A stretch of DNA of 7,730 bases from Chloroflexota bacterium (GTDB taxonomy: Bacteria; Chloroflexota; Dehalococcoidia; UBA2247; RBG-13-53-26): NCBI GenBank assembly GCA_003650185.1, contig QMOF01000107.1, positions 1 to 7,730 on the forward strand, in the 5' to 3' direction. Shown here one piece after another: positions 1-6,495 of the stretch; within the stretch, counting starts at the first letter, position 1, and every line of letters starts with the position of its first letter. The position numbers were made by a program, and so were the translations under genes. The notes beneath the pieces are model-generated. The model made no database searches and was not told where the DNA came from. It worked only from the letters and a program-made list of their open reading frames with translations.

Positions 1-291
1 CACCACCGCCACCCAGTGATCCGGGCTGCCTTTCCCGCTACCCATCCTCGTCTCGGCTGGTTTCTTGGTCATCGGCATATCAGGGAACACGCGAATCCAC
101 ATCTTGACTCCGCGCCTGAGGCAATGGACAATCGCCCGCCGCGCCGCCTCGATCTGCCTCCCGGTCAGCCAGGTAGGCTCCAGCGCCTGGAGACCAAATT
201 CCCCGAAGACCAGGTAGTTCCCTGATTGCGCTTTCCCCTTCAAGCTGCCCTTATGTGCTTTCCGGTGCTTAACCTTCTTGGGTTGAAGCAT
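1..291 (-). CDS. rplP: 50S ribosomal protein L16 (N-terminal 97 codons, cut by window edge)
   Basis: L16 binds 23S rRNA in the central part of the 50S subunit and helps shape the A-tRNA site. The visible 97 codons begin MLQPKKVKHRKAHKG and include the family-typical LTGRQIEAARRAI (about residues 42-54), the MWIRVFPD strand (64-71) and the RMGSGKG loop (82-88). The arginine of that loop is the residue hydroxylated in E. coli L16. The frame is still open at the left edge, and about 40 residues are missing compared with the usual 135-145. The ATG lies inside the 3' end of rpsC, giving a 23-nt overlap, and GAGGTGGGAGG just upstream is a strong ribosome binding site, so translation is probably coupled to rpsC. 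Identity is secure; only the C-terminus is unseen. Confidence 0.97.
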   Translation of the reverse strand, partial: MLQPKKVKHRKAHKGSLKGKAQSGNYLVFGEFGLQALEPTWLTGRQIEAARRAIVHCLRRGVKMWIRVFPDMPMTKKPAETRMGSGKGSPDHWVAVV

Positions 292-1012
292 CGCCTCCCA
301 CCTCACCTACAGCCTGTTCCTCCGGTTGGCTTTCGCCCAAGCCAGCGACTGGCTGCGGTATCTCCATCTCCTCTACCTCCGGTGCCTGCGGTAGGACATC
401 GCCCCTGTAGATCCATACCTTCACGCCGATCCGCCCCAGCATGGTGTGTGCCTCGCAGAACCCGTAGTCAATGTCGGCCCGCAACGTATGCAAGGGCACC
501 CTTCCCTCGTGGAAAGTCACCCTCCGCGCGATCTCAGCCCCACCAAGCCTCCCCGACAACATCACCTTAATTCCCTTGGCACCAGCCTGCATGCTGCGCG
601 ATATCGCCCGTCTCATTGCCCGCCGGTAGGACACCTGATGCTCGATCTGGGTGGCTATATTCTTTGCCACAAGTTGAGCATCAAGCTCCGCATCACGCAC
701 TTCCTGGATGTTCAACCGCACCTTCTTCCCACAGACCCTCTCCAGGTGGCGCCTCAACTCATCTACCCGCTGCCCGCCGCGACCGATGATGATTCCTGGC
801 CGGGCAGTGTGCACCGTCACTATAACCTCGCCCGCCCACCGTTCAATGTCTATCCTGGAAATACCAGCCTCCTGGTTCCTCGACGTGACCAACCTGCGTA
901 TGCTGAGGTCTTCCTTCAACAGCTCAGCATAGTCCTTGCGCGCATACCATCTCGAACGCCAATCAGCTATCACGCCGAGTCTAAAACCTATCGGATGAAC
1001 CTTCTGCCCCAA
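269..1012 (-). CDS. rpsC: 30S ribosomal protein S3, TTG start, long acidic C-terminal tail
   Basis: S3 sits at the mRNA entry side of the 30S head and contributes to mRNA unwinding. The protein is 247 aa. The N-terminal MGQKVHPIGFRLG is the family signature. The KH domain shows the GxxG loop as GRGG (77-80). YRRAMRRAISR (129-139) carries the basic residues linked to helicase activity, and SGRLGGAEIAR (153-163) and RVPLHTLRADIDYG (171-184) follow. From about residue 208 there is a tail of some 40 residues rich in Glu, Pro and Gly with no Lys or Arg, longer than in E. coli S3. The start codon is TTG, directly after the rplV stop (TAATTG), with GGAGGAG just upstream; no ATG or GTG would preserve the conserved N-terminus. 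The last 23 nt overlap rplP. Confidence 0.97.
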   Translation of the reverse strand: MGQKVHPIGFRLGVIADWRSRWYARKDYAELLKEDLSIRRLVTSRNQEAGISRIDIERWAGEVIVTVHTARPGIIIGRGGQRVDELRRHLERVCGKKVRLNIQEVRDAELDAQLVAKNIATQIEHQVSYRRAMRRAISRSMQAGAKGIKVMLSGRLGGAEIARRVTFHEGRVPLHTLRADIDYGFCEAHTMLGRIGVKVWIYRGDVLPQAPEVEEMEIPQPVAGLGESQPEEQAVGEVGGDASTQEG

Positions 1013-1348
1013 TTACTCCTCCGTGTCAACCACGACTGTGATATGGCTCGACCGCTTCAGCAACGGACTTACCCGACCTCGAGCCTGGGGACGAAACCTC
1101 TTCAGAGTAGCCCCCTTGTCAACAAACACGTCGACGACCTTCAGCTCGGAGACCGGCATCTGGTTGTTGTTCTCCGCGTTCGCTGCCGCCGACTCCACCA
1201 CTTTGGCCATTGCCCGGGCCGATGGGCTCTTGTAGAAACCGAGCAGCGCCAACGCATCCTCCACCTTCCTTCCTCGCACTACCTGCCCCATCAAAGACAG
1301 CTTCCGCGGAGATATGCCAACGTATTTAGCTACTGCCCTGACACGCAT
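1013..1348 (-). CDS. rplV: 50S ribosomal protein L22
   Basis: L22 binds all domains of 23S rRNA and its long beta-hairpin lines the peptide exit tunnel. At 111 aa it has standard length. The globular part contains GISPRKLSLM (11-20) and the helix with SAAANAENN (53-61). The hairpin runs from VVDVFVDKGATLKR (71-84) through the tip to RSSHITVVV (99-107). At the tip the usual PRA is PQA: residue 88 is Gln where Arg is common. The ATG overlaps the rpsS stop by one base (TAATG), a coupling arrangement, and AGGA lies upstream at a suitable distance. Its own stop is followed immediately by the TTG of rpsC. Confidence 0.97.
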   Translation of the reverse strand: MRVRAVAKYVGISPRKLSLMGQVVRGRKVEDALALLGFYKSPSARAMAKVVESAAANAENNNQMPVSELKVVDVFVDKGATLKRFRPQARGRVSPLLKRSSHITVVVDTEE

Positions 1349-1623
1349 TACCGTTTCCTGTCTGATTTGGCTACGTGGCCTCTGTAAGTGCGGGTCGGTG
1401 CGAACTCGCCCAGTTTGTGCCCCACCATGTTCTCCGTGATCAGTATGGGCACATGGCGTCTGCCATCATGGACGGCAATGGTAAGCCCCAACATCTCGGG
1501 TACCACCGTCGATGCGCGAGACCAAGTCTTGATTACCGTTTTCTCTCCTGACCGGCTGACCGCGGCCACTTTCTTCATAAGCTTGCTATCTACAAACGGA
1601 CCTTTCTTAACAGACCTTCCCAT
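1348..1623 (-). CDS. rpsS: 30S ribosomal protein S19
   Basis: S19 is a late-binding protein of the 30S head that pairs with S13 and contacts A-site tRNA. The 91-aa product is full length and close to the family consensus: MGRSVKKGPFVD at the start, VIKTWSRASTV (31-41), AVHDGRRHVPI (50-60) and MVGHKLGEFAPTRTYRGH (66-83), followed by a basic C-terminus. The ATG lies four bases after the rplB stop, with GGAG about 12 nt upstream. The stop codon shares its last base with the rplV start. Nothing unusual is seen in this gene. Confidence 0.97.
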   Translation of the reverse strand: MGRSVKKGPFVDSKLMKKVAAVSRSGEKTVIKTWSRASTVVPEMLGLTIAVHDGRRHVPILITENMVGHKLGEFAPTRTYRGHVAKSDRKR

Positions 1624-1627
1624 CGGC

Positions 1628-2449
1628 CTACTTTCTCCGTTTCACGATCATCTTGTCAGTCACCTTGTTCCTGCGCGTCTTACGCCCCAGCGCCGGCTTT
1701 CCCCACGGCGTCTTTGGCGGCATCCCGCGCGGTGCTCTGCCTTCCCCTCCACCGTGCGGGTGGTCGCGAGGGCTCATTGCCGAACCACGGACAGTGGGGC
1801 GTCGTCCCAGCCATCTGCTGCGTCCTGCCTTGCCCAGGTCTATATTCTGGTGATCAACATTGCCCACCTGGCCAACGGTGGCCATACACGTGCTGAGAAC
1901 CCGGCGGATTTCCCCAGAAGGGAGCCTCACCAGCGTGTAGGAGTCCTCCCGACCGACAACATAGGCCTCAGTACCAGCACTGCGCACTATCTGCCCGCCC
2001 TTGCCCTGATGGAGTTCGATATTATGGACAGGCGTGCCGACAGGGATTCGCCCCAATGGCAAGGCATTGCCCACCCTCGCCTCCGCTTCCGGCCCCGAGA
2101 TGACCATATCCCCAACACCAAGCCCCAAAGGAGCCAGAATATACCGCTTCTCGCCGTCCCTATACTGGACCAAGGCGATACGGCTTGAGCGGTTCGGATC
2201 GTACTCGATAGCCACTACCTCGCCGGCAACCCCAACTTTGTCCCGCTTGAAATCGATTATACGAAGCATACGCTTGGCCCCACCACCCCGGTGACGCACA
2301 GTCACTTTGCCCTGGTTATTGCGCCCCCCCTTCTTCTTCAATGGCACAAGCAATCCCTTCTCCGGCTTCTTCTTCGTAATCTCCTCGAAGCTGGAGCCGG
2401 TCATGCCCCTCCTGCCCGGGGATGTAGGTTTATACACCTTCAACGGCAC
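1628..2449 (-). CDS. rplB: 50S ribosomal protein L2, GTG start
   Basis: L2 is among the most conserved 50S proteins. It is needed for subunit association and supports the peptidyl transferase centre. The 273 aa match the usual length. Visible blocks are the basic N-terminal KPTSPGRRGMT (7-17), the RNA-binding RHRGGGAKR (52-60), the OB/SH3-like core with IEYDPNRSSRIALV (81-94), and the C-terminal DHPHGGGEGR (229-238) with its functionally important His, followed by TPWGKPALG. Just before the His loop the sequence is MSPRDH, whereas E. coli has MNPVDH. The start is GTG: the encoded PLKVYKPTSPG is the canonical beginning and no nearer ATG fits before Met16. It lies two bases after the rplW stop, with GAGGG upstream. 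Confidence 0.97.
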   Translation of the reverse strand: MPLKVYKPTSPGRRGMTGSSFEEITKKKPEKGLLVPLKKKGGRNNQGKVTVRHRGGGAKRMLRIIDFKRDKVGVAGEVVAIEYDPNRSSRIALVQYRDGEKRYILAPLGLGVGDMVISGPEAEARVGNALPLGRIPVGTPVHNIELHQGKGGQIVRSAGTEAYVVGREDSYTLVRLPSGEIRRVLSTCMATVGQVGNVDHQNIDLGKAGRSRWLGRRPTVRGSAMSPRDHPHGGGEGRAPRGMPPKTPWGKPALGRKTRRNKVTDKMIVKRRK

Positions 2450-2451
2450 CG

Positions 2452-2736
2452 TCAGATACCCTCAAAGAACTCTATTTTCTGGCCGGGTTCTAGAGTAACT
2501 ACCGCCTTGCGCCAAGATGGGCCTATTACCTCGCGCCTTCCCACCCTTCGCCTCTTGCCCGGCACCGTCATAATATTCACTGAGACCACGCTCACCTTGA
2601 AGGCCTTCTCTACGGCCTCTTTTACCTGCTGCTTGTTGGCCCGCCGCATAACCTCGAAAGTATACTTGTGCCCTTCCTGGAGCAACGTGCTCTTCTCGCT
2701 GATTACGGGACGACGCAATATCTCGTAGACGTGCAC
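2452..2736 (-). CDS. rplW: 50S ribosomal protein L23, GTG start
   Basis: L23 sits at the tunnel exit and is the docking site for trigger factor and SRP. From the GTG at 2736 the product is 94 aa, normal for the family. It starts (M)HVYEILRRPVISEKS, the standard L23 beginning, followed by KYTFEVMRRANKQQVKEAVEKAF split over residues 24-46 (ANKxQIKxAVE motif), VSVVSVNIM (48-56), the basic loop GKRRRVGRR (60-68) and WRKAVVTL near the end. An in-frame ATG at 2778 would add 14 residues overlapping rplD and matches nothing in the family. The GTG has GGAGAAGGGG at 2747-2756, a good ribosome binding site, and lies two bases after the rplD stop. Confidence 0.95.
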   Translation of the reverse strand: MHVYEILRRPVISEKSTLLQEGHKYTFEVMRRANKQQVKEAVEKAFKVSVVSVNIMTVPGKRRRVGRREVIGPSWRKAVVTLEPGQKIEFFEGI

Positions 2737-2738
2737 CC

Positions 2739-3389
2739 CTAGACCACCCCTTCTCCAGAGGATCGCCCACTGCCCCACGTTCTCTCCGCTACCCGCACTC
2801 CATCCAGAGTCATCACCAGGAACCTGTGGGAAAGAAGATCACCCACGTTAAGCAATGCCGCAGGCAGTGTCTTGGTCCTGGGCAGATTGCGTGCCGATTT
2901 GACCACAAGTGGCTCAGGCTCTGCTGTGACAAGGAGCACCGACTGCTCTGTACCCAACCTTCGTAGAATGCTAGACATTTCGGCCGTCCTGGGCCTGTCC
3001 ATAGCAAGCTTGTCGACTATCACCATCTCGCCCGAAGATGCCTTGGCAGACAGGGCGCACCTGAGTGCCAACCGCCGCATCTTCTTGGGCATTCTCTGCC
3101 TGTAGCTCCGAGGATGGGGACCAAAGACTACTCCGCCACCCCTGAGAAGCGGTGAGCGCCTCACACCACGCCGGGCACGCCCGGTGTGTTTCTGCTGGTA
3201 CATCTTCCTCGTACTACCGGACACCTCGCCTCTTGTCTTAGTACTGGCCGTGCCCAATCGTGCGTTGGCACGCTGCCTGACCAATGCCTGGTGCACCACG
3301 GCCTTATGAAATGGAACAGCAAAAAGGCTGTCATCGACCTCGACTCGATCAACAACCTCGCCCTCGGCGTTATGAACCGGTAACTCCAT
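2739..3389 (-). CDS. rplD: 50S ribosomal protein L4
   Basis: L4 binds 23S rRNA domain I and its extended loop forms, with L22, the narrowest part of the exit tunnel. In E. coli it also represses its own operon. The product is 216 aa from the ATG at 3389. The TTG at 3395 would give 218 aa and is not excluded: AGGG lies 6 nt before the ATG, AAGGGG about 9 nt before the TTG. Family features include TRGEVSGSTRK (52-62), GGGVVFGPHPRSY (84-96), KKMRRLALRCALS (102-114) and the C-terminal domain with LLVTAEPEP and SARNLPRTKTL. The tunnel loop reads YQQKHTGRAR (64-73), where most bacteria have WRQKGTGRAR. The last 14 or so residues (GSGRSSGEGVV) are a short low-complexity extension. Confidence 0.96.
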   Translation of the reverse strand: MELPVHNAEGEVVDRVEVDDSLFAVPFHKAVVHQALVRQRANARLGTASTKTRGEVSGSTRKMYQQKHTGRARRGVRRSPLLRGGGVVFGPHPRSYRQRMPKKMRRLALRCALSAKASSGEMVIVDKLAMDRPRTAEMSSILRRLGTEQSVLLVTAEPEPLVVKSARNLPRTKTLPAALLNVGDLLSHRFLVMTLDGVRVAERTWGSGRSSGEGVV

Positions 3390-3397
3390 GGTCAACC

Positions 3398-4027
3398 CTA
3401 GCTTCCCCTTCTACCGGACCGCCTAATCAGCAGCAATCCATTCACAGCGCCGGGCACTGCACCTTTCAGCACCAGAAGATTGCGGGCTGCATCCGCCTGC
3501 ACGACCTCCAGGCCGCGTACAGTCACTCGCCTGTCGCCCATATGGCCTGCCATCCGCGTCCCCTTGAACACTCTGCCCGGATAGGTGGTACCACCAATAG
3601 AGCCCGGCGCACGGTGTCGGTCGGACTGGCCGTGCGTCTTGGGCCCGCCGCCAAAATGGTGCCGCTTCACTCCGCCAGCAAACCCCCTGCCCTTGGATGT
3701 CCCAGTGACATCAACCCTGTCACCAGGCTGAAAGATGCTGACGTCTATCTTCTGGCCCATCTCCAGGTCAGGCTCATTCACCCTGAACTCCCTGAGGTAC
3801 TTGAGATCACGTCCCGCACCCCTGAGATGCCCTTTCTCCGGCGAATTCAGACGCCTGGCTTCCCCAAAGCCAAGCTGTACTGCGTTGTACCCATCCCTTG
3901 ATTCCGTCTTCACTTGGCAAACGTAACAGGGACCCGCCTCGATTGCCGTCACTGCAGACAGGTTACCCTGATCATCAAACATCTGCGCCATGCCGATTTT
4001 CCGACCAATGATGCCATTAACAGCCAT
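3398..4027 (-). CDS. rplC: 50S ribosomal protein L3
   Basis: L3 is an early assembly protein whose central extension reaches toward the peptidyl transferase centre. The 209-aa product is standard length. It starts MAVNGIIGRKIGMAQMF and contains GYNAVQLGFGEAR (46-58), DVTGTSKGRGFAGGVKRH (106-123) and GPKTHGQSDRHRAPGSIG (128-145), then the PGRVFKGTRMAGHMG extension. The glutamine methylated by PrmB in E. coli L3 has no counterpart here (GGTTYPG), as is common outside Proteobacteria. The ATG has only weak Shine-Dalgarno complementarity (GGGCG close upstream). It is preceded by a 64-nt gap from rpsJ that holds a small hairpin. Two bases separate its TAG from the TTG alternative start of rplD. Confidence 0.97.
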   Translation of the reverse strand: MAVNGIIGRKIGMAQMFDDQGNLSAVTAIEAGPCYVCQVKTESRDGYNAVQLGFGEARRLNSPEKGHLRGAGRDLKYLREFRVNEPDLEMGQKIDVSIFQPGDRVDVTGTSKGRGFAGGVKRHHFGGGPKTHGQSDRHRAPGSIGGTTYPGRVFKGTRMAGHMGDRRVTVRGLEVVQADAARNLLVLKGAVPGAVNGLLLIRRSGRRGS

Positions 4028-4034
4028 AATTACG

Positions 4035-4054
4035 CCCGTGTATCACCACACCGG
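4035..4054 (-). promoter_or_regulatory. Hairpin with GNRA-type loop in the rplC leader
   Basis: Read on the minus strand the sequence is CCGGTGTGGTGATACACGGG. It folds as a stem with GTGT paired to ACAC, closed by a G-T wobble around a GTGA (GUGA, GNRA class) tetraloop, and extended by two C-G pairs after one G-G mismatch. It ends about 7 nt before the rplC ATG, so it occupies the area where a ribosome would bind, and no strong Shine-Dalgarno is seen elsewhere there. A role in tuning rplC translation is an inference. The stem is short and could be chance. Confidence 0.35.
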
Positions 4055-4091
4055 TATTCAGCCTACCATCCTCCGCCACTCCCGCTCCCAC

Positions 4092-4400
4092 CTACAGCTT
4101 TATCTCAACATCGACGCCCGAAGGCAGGTTCAACCGCGTGAGGGCCTCTATCGTCTTCGAAGTCGGATCAAGGATATCGATGAGGCGCTTGTGAGTTCGT
4201 ATCTCGAATTGCTCCCTCGAGTCCTTATCAATAAACGGCGAGCGGATAACACAGAACTTCTGGATCCGCGTCGGCAACGGTACCGGCCCAGCAACGCGGG
4301 CTCCAGTCTGCTCTGCTGTTTCCGTGATCTGCGTGGCGGACTGGTCCAGTATCCTGTGATCATATGACCTCATCTTGATGCGGATCTTCTGCTTCGTCAT
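4092..4400 (-). CDS. rpsJ: 30S ribosomal protein S10
   Basis: S10 is part of the 30S head and, as NusE, also joins NusB in transcription antitermination. The product is 102 aa, exactly the family size: MTKQKIRIKMRSYDHRILDQ opens it, followed by GPVPLPTRIQKF (38-49), REQFEIRTHKRLIDI (62-76) and LPSGVDVEIKL at the end. The loop RSPFIDKD (53-60), which lies near the tetracycline site in the 30S, has Phe at 56 where His is usual. The ATG at 4400 is one base after the fusA stop (TGAGATG), and GAGGAAGG lies about 10 nt upstream inside fusA. An in-frame ATG at 4445 would add 15 residues with no family counterpart. In many bacteria tuf precedes this gene; here it does not. Confidence 0.97.
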   Translation of the reverse strand: MTKQKIRIKMRSYDHRILDQSATQITETAEQTGARVAGPVPLPTRIQKFCVIRSPFIDKDSREQFEIRTHKRLIDILDPTSKTIEALTRLNLPSGVDVEIKL

Positions 4401-4401
4401 C

Positions 4402-6483
4402 TCAGGCAAACCTTCCTCGGGGCCCGACAATTTGCTCGAGCACATTCGGAGGCACCTGCTGGTAATGATGAAACTCCATTGAATACGTGGCCCTGCCTTG
4501 ACTCAGAGACCTCAGCGCGGTAGCATACCCGAACGCCTCTCCAAGAGGAATCAGTGCGTGCACCACGCGGGTACCTCCCTGAACGCCGATCCCTTCAATG
4601 CTTGCCCTGCGCGCATCCAGGTCGGCCAGCACATCACCCAAGAACTGCTCCCCAGCGAAGATATCCAGCTTCATGATCGGCTCGAGCAACACGGGCTTGG
4701 CCCGACTGACTGCCTCCTTGAGCGCGAGAGACCCCGCCATCTTGAAGGCCACATCGGAGGAGTCCACCTCGTGATAACTCCCATCAAGAAGTTCCACCTT
4801 AACATCAACAACAGGGTAGTTGGCCAGAACGCCCCTGTCCAACGACTCCCTGACGCCTGCTTCTACGGCCGGAATGAACTCGGCAGGGATGGCACCATGT
4901 CGAATTCGGTTCGTGAATGAGAAGCCACTGCCCCTTTCTGCAGGCTCCACCCTGAGCACGACATGCCCGTACTGGCCCTTTCCCCCAAACTGCTTTATGA
5001 ACCTGCCCTCTGCTTCCGCACTTTGGGTTATTGTCTCTTTGTAAGCCACCTGAGGCTTGCCTGTCCGCACATCCACTTTGAACTCAGTCTTCATGCGCTC
5101 CAGCAGGACCTCCAGGTGGAGCTCACCCATGCCAGAGATCACCGTCTGTCCAGTCTCCGCCTCGTAGTGCGTCTCGAACGTCGGGTCTTCCTCCATCAGC
5201 TTCGCCAGGACATCTCCGATCCTGTCCTGGTCAGCCTTGGTCTTCGGTTCAATAGCCACTGACACCACCGGCTGGGGAAACCGGATGGTCTCCAGCACGA
5301 TCGGCCGGGTCGAATCGCACAGCGTATCCCCTGTATACGTGGCTTTCAGGCCCAAGGCAGCCGCAATATCACCGGCACAGACCTCGTCCACCTCTTCTCG
5401 GTGGTTGGCATGCATGCGGAGCAACCTTCCAAGCCGCTCTTTGCGCCCCTTGCAAGAGTTGAACACTTGAGCCTTTGCCTTGACCTTTCCCGAATACACC
5501 CGGAAGTACACCAGCCTGCCGACGAAGGGGTCGGTCGTCACTTTGAAGGCAAGGGCTGAGAACGGAGCCGCTATGTCACTGACACGGGTATCGCTCTTGC
5601 CCGTCTTGGGATCAATCCCCTGAACGGGTGGCACATCTACTGGCGAAGGTAGGTAGCTCACGACAGCATCCAGCAATGGCTGAATGCCTTTGTTCTTCAA
5701 GGCGCTACCGCACAGAACGGGGACAACCCTGTTGGCTATGCACGCCCTACGCAGGGCGGCCCTGATCTCCTCAGCTCTGGCGGGGCGTCCCTCCAGGTAG
5801 ACCGCCATGAATTGATCATCCTCTTCCGCCAGCCTCTCAAGCATCAACTCACGCTGCTCTTTGGCCTTCCCCAGGCATTCCTCGGAAAGGCCTATCTCTC
5901 GAGGCAGAGAGGTGATATCGTCTGAGAAAGCCCACGCCTTGTTTTCTATCAGGTCAATGATCCCCTCGAAGTCCTTTTCTTCTCCCAACGGCAACTGAAT
6001 CGGCAGAGCCTTGGCCCCAAGAATCTCCTCTATCATCCTCACAGTACGATGGAAATCAGCGCCCACCCGGTCCATCTTGTTGACGAAACAGATTCTAGGG
6101 ACCCTGTAGCTATCTGCCTGGCGCCACACGGTCTCGGACTGAGGCTGGACGCCGGCCACCGCATCCAGAACCACCACCCCCCCGTCCAGTACCCTGAGAC
6201 TCCGCTCCACCTCAGCCGTGAAGTCCACGTGCCCTGGGGTGTCGATGATATTTATGTTGTGCCCGAGCCAGTAACAGGTGGTCGCAGCAGCGGTGATGGT
6301 GATGCCTCGCTCGCGTTCCTGGGCCATCCAGTCCATGACCGCAGTGCCTTCATCCACTTCGCCGATCTTATAGGTACGTCCCGTGTAGTAGAGAACCCTC
6401 TCAGTGACAGTTGTCTTGCCCGCATCAATATGCGCGATTATTCCGATGTTCCGTACCTTCTCAAGGGAAGAGGCTTGGTTCAC
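4402..6483 (-). CDS. fusA: Elongation factor G (EF-G), GTG start preferred
   Basis: EF-G is the GTPase that drives translocation and, with RRF, ribosome recycling. From the GTG at 6483 it is 693 aa, the usual size. The G domain has AHIDAGKT (17-24), RGITIT (59-64), DTPGH (81-85), NKMD (135-138) and GSALKNKG (259-266). Domain II follows at about 280-400, domain III to about 480, domain IV with the tip motif DGSYHEVDSSD (568-577, His571), and domain V with FGYATALRSLSQGRA (651-665). An in-frame ATG at 6573 would overlap the rpsG end by 7 nt and add 30 residues without family similarity. That ATG lacks a ribosome binding site, whereas the GTG has AGGG 8 nt upstream. The GTG start leaves an 83-nt gap containing a perfect hairpin. 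The gene is followed directly by rpsJ. Confidence 0.96.
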   Translation of the reverse strand: MNQASSLEKVRNIGIIAHIDAGKTTVTERVLYYTGRTYKIGEVDEGTAVMDWMAQERERGITITAAATTCYWLGHNINIIDTPGHVDFTAEVERSLRVLDGGVVVLDAVAGVQPQSETVWRQADSYRVPRICFVNKMDRVGADFHRTVRMIEEILGAKALPIQLPLGEEKDFEGIIDLIENKAWAFSDDITSLPREIGLSEECLGKAKEQRELMLERLAEEDDQFMAVYLEGRPARAEEIRAALRRACIANRVVPVLCGSALKNKGIQPLLDAVVSYLPSPVDVPPVQGIDPKTGKSDTRVSDIAAPFSALAFKVTTDPFVGRLVYFRVYSGKVKAKAQVFNSCKGRKERLGRLLRMHANHREEVDEVCAGDIAAALGLKATYTGDTLCDSTRPIVLETIRFPQPVVSVAIEPKTKADQDRIGDVLAKLMEEDPTFETHYEAETGQTVISGMGELHLEVLLERMKTEFKVDVRTGKPQVAYKETITQSAEAEGRFIKQFGGKGQYGHVVLRVEPAERGSGFSFTNRIRHGAIPAEFIPAVEAGVRESLDRGVLANYPVVDVKVELLDGSYHEVDSSDVAFKMAGSLALKEAVSRAKPVLLEPIMKLDIFAGEQFLGDVLADLDARRASIEGIGVQGGTRVVHALIPLGEAFGYATALRSLSQGRATYSMEFHHYQQVPPNVLEQIVGPRGRFA

Positions 6484-6491
6484 CTGCTCTA

Positions 6492-6495
6492 CCCT
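6492..6495 (-). promoter_or_regulatory. Ribosome binding site supporting the fusA GTG start
   Basis: AGGG on the minus strand ends 8 nt before the GTG at 6483. It begins at the very next base after the 3' arm of the 6496-6530 stem. The competing ATG at 6573 has only CACACTTCCG in the equivalent position, with no purine-rich match, which is one reason for choosing the GTG. Confidence 0.55.

Noticed and set aside
446..2188. Two long plus-strand open frames (446-1387 and 1388-2188) opposite rpsC, rplV, rpsS and rplB
   Set aside because: They lie antisense to well-supported ribosomal genes, largely in the codon-aligned antisense register, where stops appear only if TTA, CTA or TCA codons are used. 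Those codons are rare at this GC content. The translations resemble no family.
2462..2770. Minus-strand 102-codon frame overlapping rplW in another phase
   Set aside because: rplW in its proper frame encodes a complete L23. The alternative frame is low-complexity Arg/Gly-rich sequence with no family match.
4401..4445. Longer S10 with 15 extra N-terminal residues from the ATG at 4445
   Set aside because: The added residues overlap the fusA end and have no family counterpart. The ATG at 4400 has a well-placed GAGGAAGG and gives the standard 102 aa.
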